Of a DNA stretch of 64,000 nucleotides, positions 55,683 to 64,000 are shown in pieces. This DNA comes from Bacteroidota bacterium (lineage in GTDB: Bacteria; Bacteroidota; Bacteroidia; Bacteroidales; VadinHA17). The notes under the pieces were generated by a model. The model was given only the letters and a program-made list of their open reading frames with translations. It was not told the DNA's origin and did not search any database. Where the stretch lies: the NCBI GenBank assembly GCA_018262715.1, contig JADFDS010000011.1, positions 227,760 to 291,759 of the forward strand. Reading direction: 5' to 3'. The stretch's first letter is position 1. Each line of letters opens with the position of its first letter. The position numbers and the translations under genes are program-made.

Positions 55683-57347
55683 ATGTGTGGTGTTGTTGGT
55701 GTTTTTGACCTGAAAATCAGGGCGGGGGAGCTTCGGCAGCAGGTTCTGGGGATGTCCGGTAAACTGAGGCATCGCGGCCCGGACTGGTCAGGTATCTATT
55801 GTGGAGAAAAGGCAATAATTGCCCATGAGCGACTTTCAATAGTTGATGTGCAGTCGGGCCGCCAGCCCCTGTACAGCCGGAACCGCAAGCTTATACTCGG
55901 AGTAAACGGTGAAATCTATAATCACCGGGAGATCCGGGAGCGATACAGGGACAGTTATGATTTTACAACGAAGTCAGACTGCGAGGTGATTCTCGCACTC
56001 TACGCTGACAGGGGCTGTGATTTCCTGGATGAACTTAACGGAATCTTCGCATTTGTGCTATATGACGAGGAGAATGACTGTTACCTGGCAGCCCGTGACC
56101 ATATTGGCATCATCCCGTTCTATATGGGATGGGACATGTACGGCAACCTGTATTTCGCTTCTGAGTTAAAGGCGCTGGAGGGCGTCTGCAAGAAGATAGA
56201 GACTTTCCCGCCGGGCCATTACCTGTACAGCAGGGATGGCGTCATGAAAAAATGGTATAATCGTGACTGGACCTCCTATGATAAAGTGGAAGAGAACAGC
56301 ACTGACATCGTCGCCCTTCGCGAGGCGCTTGAAAAAGCTGTTCACCGCCAGCTGATGTCGGATGTACCGTATGGTGTGCTGCTGTCGGGCGGGCTTGACA
56401 GTTCAGTTATATCCGCTATCGCGAAGAAGTATGCCGCACGGCGCATTGAAACAGATGACCAGGCTGATGCATGGTGGCCGCAATTACACTCCTTCGCCAT
56501 CGGTCTGGAGGGATCGCCGGACCTGGCAGCGGCACGAAAAGTGGCTGACCATATCGGTACGGTTCACCATGAGATACATATAACGGTCCAGGAGGGCCTG
56601 GATGCGGTCCGCGACGTCATATATTACCTTGAGACATATGACGTAACAACCGTCAGGGCCTCAACTCCCATGTACCTCATGGCCAGGGTGATAAAATCCA
56701 TGGGAGTAAAGATGGTTCTCTCCGGGGAAGGGGCCGATGAGGTCTTCGGCGGGTACCTTTATTTTCACCGGGCGCCGGGCCCGCGCGAGTTCCATGAGGA
56801 GACAGTGCGCAAGCTCTCCAGGCTCCATCTCTATGACTGCCTTCGTGCAAACAAGTCGCTTGCTGCCTGGGGAGTGGAGGGGAGAGTGCCATTCCTCGAC
56901 AAGGAGTTTCTTGACGTGGCTATGAGGCTTAATCCGGCCGACAAGATGGCAGGTAACGGCAGGATGGAAAAATGGATTCTGAGAAAGGCTTTTGAGGATT
57001 ACCTGCCGGATGATATTGTGTGGCGTCAGAAGGAGCAGTTCTCTGACGGGGTAGGGTACAACTGGATTGATACCCTGAAACAGCTGACCTCCGAAAAGGT
57101 CACCGATGAGATGATGTCAACAGCCCGTTACCGGTTCCCCCTGAACACGCCAATGACCAGGGAGGAGTACTTCTACCGGTCGATTTTCACTGAGCATTTC
57201 CCGTCTGAAACGGCTGCCCTGACAGTGCCATCTGTGCCCTCGGTGGCATGCAGCACGGCAGAGGCGCTGGCATGGGACGAGGCATTCCGCAACCAGAACG
57301 AACCCTCGGGCCGTGCGGTGCGCAACGTGCATATCAAATCGTGGTAA
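55683..57347 (+). CDS. asnB: Asparagine synthase (glutamine-hydrolysing)
   Basis: MCGVVGVFDL; SGGLDSSVISAIAKK; VLSGEGADEVFGGYLYFHRAP. Confidence 0.96.
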   Translation: MCGVVGVFDLKIRAGELRQQVLGMSGKLRHRGPDWSGIYCGEKAIIAHERLSIVDVQSGRQPLYSRNRKLILGVNGEIYNHREIRERYRDSYDFTTKSDCEVILALYADRGCDFLDELNGIFAFVLYDEENDCYLAARDHIGIIPFYMGWDMYGNLYFASELKALEGVCKKIETFPPGHYLYSRDGVMKKWYNRDWTSYDKVEENSTDIVALREALEKAVHRQLMSDVPYGVLLSGGLDSSVISAIAKKYAARRIETDDQADAWWPQLHSFAIGLEGSPDLAAARKVADHIGTVHHEIHITVQEGLDAVRDVIYYLETYDVTTVRASTPMYLMARVIKSMGVKMVLSGEGADEVFGGYLYFHRAPGPREFHEETVRKLSRLHLYDCLRANKSLAAWGVEGRVPFLDKEFLDVAMRLNPADKMAGNGRMEKWILRKAFEDYLPDDIVWRQKEQFSDGVGYNWIDTLKQLTSEKVTDEMMSTARYRFPLNTPMTREEYFYRSIFTEHFPSETAALTVPSVPSVACSTAEALAWDEAFRNQNEPSGRAVRNVHIKSW

Positions 57348-57426
57348 CCATCTCCCGTACAGAAATCCCTGTAAACCAGAACGTAACGGCAGGTTTTAGA
57401 CCTGCCGCCACGTGGTCAAAACATAA

Positions 57427-58131
57427 TTATTTCTTCAATATGGTGTCCAGGATCTTTTGTTTGTCAAGTTTCTTGGTGCAGAAGAACCAGTCGTAGCACT
57501 TCATCTCCTCCTTGCTCTCCATGCGCTCTTTGGCAACGCCGCATGAACCGGCTGTGGGAACGATGACATCATCACCCGGCTGCCAGTCGGCGGGCAGAGC
57601 CACTGAGAACGCGTCTGCAGTCTGCAGGCCCAGGACCACCCTGTATATCTCCTCGAAATTGCGGCCGAGGCTCAGGGGATAGTAAAGAATGGTGCGGATA
57701 ACACCCTTGGGATCAATGAAGAAAACGGCGCGGACAGCCTTGGTGCTGCTCTCGCCCGGCATCATCATCCCGTATTTCTGGGCAACTGACATTGTAATAT
57801 CCTCGATAAGCGGGAATTTCACCTCCACATCCTTCATACCCTTGTACTCAATCTTCTCCTTGATTGTGCGGAGCCATGCAATATGGCTGTAAAGACCGTC
57901 AACAGACAGACCCACCAGCTTCGTGTTTGCCTTTTCGAACTTTGCTGCCATGGAGGCAAAGGTCATGAACTCCGAGGTACACACCGGTGTAAAGTCAGCC
58001 GGATGGCTGAAGAGGATCACCCAGCTGCCGGAATAGTCAGAAGGGAAATTGATCTCACCCTGTGTGGTTACTGCCTTGAATTCAGGAGCCTTGTCGCCAA
58101 TACGCGGCATTGAATAAATTTTTTCTTCCAT
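57427..58131 (-). CDS. 1-Cys/AhpC-TSA peroxiredoxin (Prx6-like)
   Basis: MPRIGDKAPEFKAVTTQGEINFPSDYSGSWVILFSHPADFTPVCTSEFMTFA. Confidence 0.94.
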   Translation of the reverse strand: MEEKIYSMPRIGDKAPEFKAVTTQGEINFPSDYSGSWVILFSHPADFTPVCTSEFMTFASMAAKFEKANTKLVGLSVDGLYSHIAWLRTIKEKIEYKGMKDVEVKFPLIEDITMSVAQKYGMMMPGESSTKAVRAVFFIDPKGVIRTILYYPLSLGRNFEEIYRVVLGLQTADAFSVALPADWQPGDDVIVPTAGSCGVAKERMESKEEMKCYDWFFCTKKLDKQKILDTILKK

Positions 58132-58172
58132 AATAAATTGATGTTTAGTTAATTAATTGTTATTGATAATTT

Positions 58173-58673
58173 TTATTTTCTTCTCTCAATCATCAGATCA
58201 AAGTCCTCCTTCAGTGCAACGAGGTCCTCTTCATGTTCAACCTCATCGGTGAGGATCTGAAGGATGATGTTGTAGGTTATCGGGTCTGCCTCCCTGGTAA
58301 GAGCAAGGAGCTTGTTATAAACCCTGATAGCGCACTGTTCTCCCTTGATGTTCTGGTCGAGTACCACTGATACGAAGGGGTCTTCCGGGGCGTCATAGCC
58401 GCAATTTGTGATTTTAGTCCACTCGTTGGGTGAAAGCACCGGTGTGCCGCCAAGCTGAATGATCCTGCCAACTAGCAGCTGTGCGTGTGTAAGCTCCTCC
58501 GTTGCGTGAAGCTCAAGCTCAGCTATTACCGCATCTTTCATTGGTCCCTTGACAACCTTTGCGCCGATCCAGTACTGGTAGTAGGCCAGCCACTCGTCAG
58601 CCAGGGCTTTGTTGAGTAGAGTAAGAAGCTCCTCAACGTCCATCCTTACGATTGATCTTCCGATTTCTGCCAT
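58173..58673 (-). CDS. Ferritin-like/Dps-like protein
   Basis: LLNKALADEWLAYYQYWIGAKVV...ELELHATEELTHAQLLVGRIIQLGG...ILTDEVEHEEDLVAL: ferritin E..H iron ligands. Confidence 0.9.
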   Translation of the reverse strand: MAEIGRSIVRMDVEELLTLLNKALADEWLAYYQYWIGAKVVKGPMKDAVIAELELHATEELTHAQLLVGRIIQLGGTPVLSPNEWTKITNCGYDAPEDPFVSVVLDQNIKGEQCAIRVYNKLLALTREADPITYNIILQILTDEVEHEEDLVALKEDFDLMIERRK

Positions 58674-58720
58674 AATTCTTTGAAATTTAAACGTTTAAAA
58701 GTTAATGTATTTTCATTGTG

Positions 58721-60193
58721 TCATTTAGCCCGGGGAAACTTGATGCCGAGACCTTTGGCCACCAGCTGTGCCAGTTCCTTGTCGGCCTTATGAAAGTGCT
58801 CAAGCTGCCGCATTAGTATTTCCTTCTTCTTCGGACCGGAAACCCCCTTGAGGGCGCAGACCAGGTTCCCAACGGTGTTGGCTCTCTCCTGGTCGGTCAT
58901 CACCTTCCTGAAGAGTGCGCCTGCCTGAGAGTAGTGGTCGTTGTCATTTTTATTGCGGTCGAAGTAGTCGGCCACATCAGAATCAAGAGCCATGGCAGCT
59001 TCCCTGTAATTCTTGTCAGCCTCGATGTTGTCAAAGCTGTTGGGGAAGTAGTTGGGGCCGGATCCCTGGTTGCCGTCAACCGTCATGTGCCCGTCGCGCT
59101 GATGATGGCTTACGGGCGCTATCGGTCTGTTGACCGGGATCTGCTGGTAGTTGGCTCCGAGCCTGTAGCGGTGGGCATCGGGGTATGCGAAGATACGTCC
59201 CTGGAGCATCTTGTCAGGCGAGAGGCCTATTCCGTCGACTGTATGCGCAGGGGCGAAGGCTGCCTGTTCCACATCGGCGAAGTAGTTTTCAGGTATCTCA
59301 TTCAGTTCCATGACGCCTGCCTCGATCAGCGGAAACTCCTTGTGCGGCCATACCTTGGTCACGTCAAACGGGTTCCACTTGAACTTCTTCGCCTGTGCGT
59401 CAGTCATCACCTGGATCTTCAGAGTCCATTTCGGATAGTCTTTGCCGGCGATTGCATTTACAAGGTCCCTCTGCGAGTAGTCGGGATCTTTGCCCTTAAT
59501 CTCCTCTGCCTGCTGGCGGGTGAGGGTTTTGTTGCCCTGCTGTGTCTTGAAGTGGAATTTGACCCAGACCCTTTCATTCTTTTTATTATACATTGAGAAT
59601 GTATGGCTGCCATAGCCGTTCATGAACCTGTAGCCGTCAGGAGTGCCCCTGTCACTGAAGAGGGTCATTAACTGGTGCAGACTTTCGGGGTTGAGGCTCC
59701 AGAAGTCCCACTGCATTGTGTCGCTCTTCAGGTTGGTTTTCGGGTCACGTTTCTGGGTGTGAATGAAGTCGGGGAACTTCTTTGCATCCTTGATGAAGAA
59801 GACCGGTGTGTTGTTGCCCACGAGGTCCCAGTTGCCCTCTTCGGTGTAGAACTTGACGGCGAAACCCCTGGGGTCGCGTTCGGTGTCGGCACTGCCCTTC
59901 TCACCGCCTACTGTCGAGAAGCGGACGAAGACGCGGCATTTATTGCCCACCTTGCTGAACAGTCTGGCGCGGGTGTATTTCGTTATGTCACCCGTTACGG
60001 TGAAAGTGCCGAAAGCACCTGTACCCTTGGCATGCACAACCCTCTCGGGTATGCGCTCACGATTGAAGTGAGCCAGTTTCTCGTGGAGATAATAATCCTG
60101 GAGAAGGACCGGTCCCCTCGGACCTGCGGTCATGCTGTCTTCGTTCTCGAAGTACGGCCTGCCGGCTGCTGTTGTAAGCTTCTTCTTTTTCAT
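58721..60193 (-). CDS. katA: Monofunctional heme catalase
   Basis: RPYFENEDSMTAGPRGPVLLQDYYLHEKLAHFNRERIPERVVHAKGTGAFGTFTVT; RIFAYPDAHRYRLGANYQQIPVN. Confidence 0.96.
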   Translation of the reverse strand: MKKKKLTTAAGRPYFENEDSMTAGPRGPVLLQDYYLHEKLAHFNRERIPERVVHAKGTGAFGTFTVTGDITKYTRARLFSKVGNKCRVFVRFSTVGGEKGSADTERDPRGFAVKFYTEEGNWDLVGNNTPVFFIKDAKKFPDFIHTQKRDPKTNLKSDTMQWDFWSLNPESLHQLMTLFSDRGTPDGYRFMNGYGSHTFSMYNKKNERVWVKFHFKTQQGNKTLTRQQAEEIKGKDPDYSQRDLVNAIAGKDYPKWTLKIQVMTDAQAKKFKWNPFDVTKVWPHKEFPLIEAGVMELNEIPENYFADVEQAAFAPAHTVDGIGLSPDKMLQGRIFAYPDAHRYRLGANYQQIPVNRPIAPVSHHQRDGHMTVDGNQGSGPNYFPNSFDNIEADKNYREAAMALDSDVADYFDRNKNDNDHYSQAGALFRKVMTDQERANTVGNLVCALKGVSGPKKKEILMRQLEHFHKADKELAQLVAKGLGIKFPRAK

Positions 60194-60207
60194 ATTTGCG
60201 GAGGTTT

Positions 60208-60582
60208 TTAATGATTGCTGTCTGCCTTATTATTTCTCTGGCTGAAAAAATACCTTATCTTGAAGATTGTTCCTGTTACTCCGACCGCAATCAGCGCTGT
60301 TTTCAGCCATATGTTGCTTACCCAGAGGAAGAAGGTAAGAAGGATCATTGTCCACATGATGGCCATCGCCCATATGCCGGCCTTCTTCTGTGCCCGTGGA
60401 GTAACGTAGGCCGATGTGATCCTGCCGTTGACAACCCTGCGGTAGAGTTCAGGGGAGCTCTTGACGTAGAGGCCTGCCGAGAGGAGCACGAAAGGGGTTG
60501 TGGGCAGCACGGGGATGAAAATCCCGATGATACCCAGTGCCAGTGATACTGTCCCGGCTGATATGAGCAGGAGCCTTATCAT
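60208..60582 (-). CDS. DUF454/YbaN-family inner-membrane protein
   Basis: GTVSLALGIIGIFIPVLPTTPFVLLSAGLYVKSSPELYRRVVN. Confidence 0.9.
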   Translation of the reverse strand: MIRLLLISAGTVSLALGIIGIFIPVLPTTPFVLLSAGLYVKSSPELYRRVVNGRITSAYVTPRAQKKAGIWAMAIMWTMILLTFFLWVSNIWLKTALIAVGVTGTIFKIRYFFSQRNNKADSNH

Positions 60583-61019
60583 CTCTTCCTGATCGTCTCC
60601 CTGTTATCAGTGTATTTTCCGACGATCTGCAGCTTGATATCCTCAATCCTGAAACCGGGAATACGATGGATTTCAAAATAATCATAGAGCATTTTCGTCA
60701 GCCCGGCGTCATAGTAATCCTCTATGCGGTCACAGTGGGTGCAGTAAATATGGTGATGCCTGTCGTCAACAGCATCATACCTGAGAAGGCCGCTGTCAGT
60801 CTTGACCCTCCTGAGGATGGCTTTTTCAGCCAGTGTCTCAAGAGTTTTATAGATGGTACCCAGTGCTATTTCAGGGTGTTTTTTCCTGATATACTGACTG
60901 ACCTCCTCGGCGGTGGGATGGTCATGAAGCACATCTACTGCCTCATAAACAGCGAGTCTCTGGGGTGTTACCCTCAGCCCGCTCTCCCTGAGCCTGGTTC
61001 CGTAGTCTTCAATTTTCAT
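60579..61019 (-). CDS. perR: Fur-family regulator, PerR-like
   Basis: MKIEDYGTRLRESGLRVTPQRLAVYEAVDVLHDHPTAEEVSQYIRKKHPEIALGTIYKTLETLAEKAILRRV...HHHIYCTHCDRIEDY; start at Met 61019. Confidence 0.88.
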   Translation of the reverse strand: MKIEDYGTRLRESGLRVTPQRLAVYEAVDVLHDHPTAEEVSQYIRKKHPEIALGTIYKTLETLAEKAILRRVKTDSGLLRYDAVDDRHHHIYCTHCDRIEDYYDAGLTKMLYDYFEIHRIPGFRIEDIKLQIVGKYTDNRETIRKR

Positions 61020-61023
61020 TAAG

Positions 61024-61038
61024 TAAGAATAATTCTTA
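61024..61038. promoter_or_regulatory. Fur/PerR-box-like palindrome TAAGAATAATTCTTA
   Basis: Perfect 15-bp inverted repeat (7-1-7) immediately upstream of the perR ATG. Confidence 0.65.
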
Positions 61039-61358
61039 ACAAAGAACAAACAAATATAAGCCGGAAAAGTTACAAAACAAAATATTTCTTGCCCCGTTCT
61101 GTTTAGAATGTCACTGCAGGGCAGCAATTCATCCGTTAAGCTAAACAGAATATAATTTATCGAGGACGTCCAGAATAATCTCGTCAACATTTTCCCGGTT
61201 GTCAATTGCCACGGTCCGGGAAACAGACAGCCCTCCTGTTCATGCTTTAACATTTTTGAAAATTGGTTGTTATGATCAAAGTTAGGCTATCATAAAGGCG
61301 ATGTCAAGTATCTGATTTATATATTTATCGTTATTTTTGTGGCCTGAAAAAACGAGAG

Positions 61359-63380
61359 ATGGCAAACAGAAAATCACTGGCACTTGCAGCGTTGCTGCTG
61401 ATACACACGGCGTTCGTCAATGCACAGGTCCTTGAACCGGTGGCGTGGAGCTTCAAAAGCGAGAAGACCGCGGAAAACAATTATGATATTGTCATGACAG
61501 CCACCATCGATAATACATGGCATCTTTACGCCATGGACCTCCCCGAGGGAGGGCCGGTCGCCACCAGTTTTACCTTTGAAACGCCCGTGGGCTATACCCT
61601 GGAAGGCAAACCTGTAGCTGTCAATCAGCCCGAAGTCAAGTTTGACAACAGTTTCGGGATGGATATAGGGATGCACAGCGGCACAGTTGAGTTCAGACAG
61701 AAGATAACCGTCAGTAAGCTGCCGGTAACTGTCAGCGGTTTCGTTACATTCATGTCATGCGATGACACACAGTGCCTCCCCCCGCGCGATGTCGAGTTCT
61801 CGGTCAATATAGGGGGTGAGGTTGCAGCATCCGCCGCTTCAGCCGAACAGGCAGCAGGCACCACCGTACCGGCTGACAAACCCCGCAAGGGTTTCCTGAA
61901 GTTCTTCCTTCTTTCGATGCTGGCCGGCTTCGCCGGGATACTCACCCCGTGCGTATTCCCGATGATACCCATGACAGTGGCATTCTTCTCACAGGGAACC
62001 GGATCAAAGGGTTCCGCTATCGGGAAGGCGCTCATATTCGGACTCTCCATAATACTTCTTTACTCGTCTCTGGGCATAATAGTATCACTCACCAGCGCCG
62101 GCGCCGGGTTTGCAAATACTCTCAGCACACACTGGATCCCCAATCTTCTTTTCTTTACACTCTTCCTGGTATTTGCCGCTTCGTTCTTTGGCGCATTCGA
62201 GATTGTTCTTCCCTCAAAATGGGTCAGCACATCTGACTCCAAAGTGGACAGGGGAGGCGCACTGGCCGCCTTCTTCCTCGGACTGACAACAGTGCTGGTA
62301 TCATTCTCATGCACCGGACCGATCGTTGGCGCACTGCTCGTTGAGGCAGCATCTGGTGATGTCCTCCGTCCCACGATAGGGATGTTCGGATTCGGCCTCG
62401 CCTTTGCATTGCCTTTCACCCTTTTTGCCCTGTTCCCCTCATGGATGCAGAAGATGCCAAAGTCTGGCGGATGGCTCAACTCGGTTAAGGTGGTGCTTGG
62501 ATTCATCATGCTGGCCTTCAGCCTCAAGTTCGCATCAACGGTCGATACAGTCTATAACCTTGGCATCCTCTCAAGGGATATCTACCTGGCAATCTGGATC
62601 GTGCTGTTCGTGCTGCTTGGCATGTACCTGATGGGTAAAATCAAATTTTCGCATGACAGTGACGTGCCACATATCGGTATCTTCAGGCTGGTGCTTATCA
62701 TCGCCTCATTCACCTTCGCCCTCTACCTTGTACCCGGTCTTTTCGGTGCACCGCTGACGCGAATCTCTGCTCTTCTTCCCCCCAGGGAGACATCAGGCTT
62801 CAACCTGCTCAAGGCCATCGGCGAAAACAGGGGGACAGCCGCACCGGGAGCCCTTGTACCGGGAACCCTGGCGCCGGGGACTCTTGCAACAGCCGGAGCA
62901 GCCCTCTGCGAGGAACCAAAATACGGCGATTTCCTTCATTTCGAATACGGCCTGCAGGGCTATTTTGACCTGGAACAGGGTCTCGCATGCGCGAAGAAAC
63001 TGGGCAAGCCGGTGCTGATCGATTTCAAGGGGCATGCCTGCGCCAACTGCAAGGAGATGGATGCACGGGTATGGTCTGATCCCGGAGTGCAGCAGAGACT
63101 GCGCGACAACTTTGTTCTGGTGGCGCTGTATGTCGATGACCGCACTAAATTGCCTGAGAGCGAGGTTTATGTTTCAAAGGTTGACGGCAAGCAAAAAAAG
63201 ACAATGGGCAAGAAGAACGAGGATATTGAAATCTCAATGTTCAATACCAACACCCTTCCGCTCTATGCCATCGTTGACCCGGACGGTAAGCCGCTCACAG
63301 AGACCCGCGGAACCAATTTCGACATCCAGGCTTATATCGACTGGCTCGACAGGGGGGTGAAGGCATTCAGGAATCAATAA
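61359..63380 (+). CDS. DsbD-like thiol:disulfide interchange protein (DsbDalpha-like, TM, thioredoxin)
   Basis: Signal peptide; FVTFMSCDDTQCLPPRDVEF; AGFAGILTPCVFPMIPMTVAFF; DFKGHACANCKEMDARVW. Confidence 0.93.
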   Translation: MANRKSLALAALLLIHTAFVNAQVLEPVAWSFKSEKTAENNYDIVMTATIDNTWHLYAMDLPEGGPVATSFTFETPVGYTLEGKPVAVNQPEVKFDNSFGMDIGMHSGTVEFRQKITVSKLPVTVSGFVTFMSCDDTQCLPPRDVEFSVNIGGEVAASAASAEQAAGTTVPADKPRKGFLKFFLLSMLAGFAGILTPCVFPMIPMTVAFFSQGTGSKGSAIGKALIFGLSIILLYSSLGIIVSLTSAGAGFANTLSTHWIPNLLFFTLFLVFAASFFGAFEIVLPSKWVSTSDSKVDRGGALAAFFLGLTTVLVSFSCTGPIVGALLVEAASGDVLRPTIGMFGFGLAFALPFTLFALFPSWMQKMPKSGGWLNSVKVVLGFIMLAFSLKFASTVDTVYNLGILSRDIYLAIWIVLFVLLGMYLMGKIKFSHDSDVPHIGIFRLVLIIASFTFALYLVPGLFGAPLTRISALLPPRETSGFNLLKAIGENRGTAAPGALVPGTLAPGTLATAGAALCEEPKYGDFLHFEYGLQGYFDLEQGLACAKKLGKPVLIDFKGHACANCKEMDARVWSDPGVQQRLRDNFVLVALYVDDRTKLPESEVYVSKVDGKQKKTMGKKNEDIEISMFNTNTLPLYAIVDPDGKPLTETRGTNFDIQAYIDWLDRGVKAFRNQ

Positions 63381-63382
63381 CC

Positions 63383-64000
63383 TTATTTTGACATGTAGAA
63401 GACCAGGCTGCCGCCGTTCATTATCTCGTCATGGGTTATATAGTGGCGGTCAAGCTTTGTGCCGTTAAGTTCAGCTTTTTTAACGTATATGTTCTTCGAC
63501 CCCTGGTTCACAGCCGTCACCGTGAATTTCTTTCCGTTCTCAAGTGCTATGGTGGCTTCCTTTACGAGCGGGCTGCCGAGGTCATACCGGTCTGAGCCCG
63601 GAGCCACCGGGTAGAAACCCAGTGCGCTGAAGATGTACCACGCGCTCATCTGCCCGCAGTCGTCATTGCCGCTCAGACCGTCCGGTGCCGGCAGGTACTT
63701 GGTGTCCATGATCTGTCTCACCCGGTACTGGGTCTTTCGAGGTGCGCCGGCGTGATTGTACAGATAGGGTACATGGTGCGAGGGCTCATTTCCGTGAACA
63801 TAGTTGCCTATTATTCCCTCGCGGGTGATATCCTCGGTTTCCGCGAAGAAACTGTCAGGCAGGTACATGGTGAAGAGTGAATCGAGATGTTCCGTGAATC
63901 TTTTCTTCCCGCCGTGGAGGCGGATCAGCTCTGCCGGGTCATGGGGCACATAGAGGCTGTAGTTCCATGCATTTCCTTCGATGAATCCCTGACCGTGCGT
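63383..64000 (-). CDS. GH92 alpha-mannosidase, C-terminal part (runs off right edge)
   Basis: GNEPSHHVPYLYNHAGAPRKTQYRVRQIMDTKYLPAPDGLSGNDDCGQMSAWYIFSALGFYPVAPGSDRYDLGSPLVKEATI. Confidence 0.92.
   Translation of the reverse strand, partial: THGQGFIEGNAWNYSLYVPHDPAELIRLHGGKKRFTEHLDSLFTMYLPDSFFAETEDITREGIIGNYVHGNEPSHHVPYLYNHAGAPRKTQYRVRQIMDTKYLPAPDGLSGNDDCGQMSAWYIFSALGFYPVAPGSDRYDLGSPLVKEATIALENGKKFTVTAVNQGSKNIYVKKAELNGTKLDRHYITHDEIMNGGSLVFYMSK

Noticed and set aside
58934-59596. 220-aa plus-strand ORF
   Set aside because: Antisense to katA; no recognisable motifs, clear shadow ORF.

Overview
This is a Bacteroidota-type chromosome segment (Bacteroidales/Marinilabiliales-like by gene content: SusCD, Type IX secretion C-terminal domains, TAnnTTTG promoters). 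Four blocks stand out. (1) 0.4-9.5 kb is a signalling or conflict-like cassette. It holds a SiaC-family regulatory phosphoprotein, a translationally coupled SpoIIE/PP2C phosphatase with an internal ryanodine-receptor-type RyR domain, two paralogous TIR-TM-(TolB/FlgO-like)-TPR proteins each with a near-identical TTTG-N20-TAACTTTR promoter, a 71-aa small protein, and an overlapping B12-binding radical SAM enzyme. I consider this the best candidate for an undescribed system: a TIR-derived nucleotide messenger read by a RyR-gated phosphatase. (2) 9.6-20 kb is an accessory, partly decaying region: an orphan SusF-repeat T9SS protein, an M29 peptidase, a FISUMP lipoprotein, two broken reading frames, a GLUG remnant, a YefM-YoeB toxin-antitoxin pair and a large hairpin. 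Four genes here share a ~45-bp upstream motif. (3) 20-35 kb is mostly housekeeping (tRNA-Ala, tonB-like, hflX, asd, punA, lpxK, sppA, folK, radC, rpsT, tRNA-Glu, ZIP transporter). (4) 34-53.5 kb is an alpha-glucan utilisation locus: LacI regulator, SusC/D/E/F, T9SS-tailed GH13, and a divergent MFS-pgmB-GH65-GH13-GH13 operon. Both transcription units carry the same LacI-like operator. The right end has fumarase, asnB and a peroxide/iron block (peroxiredoxin, Dps-like ferritin, katA, DUF454, PerR/Fur with a palindromic box), then a DsbD-like protein and a partial GH92. No CRISPR array, rRNA or transposase was recognised. All family calls come from reading motifs by eye; no database search was run.
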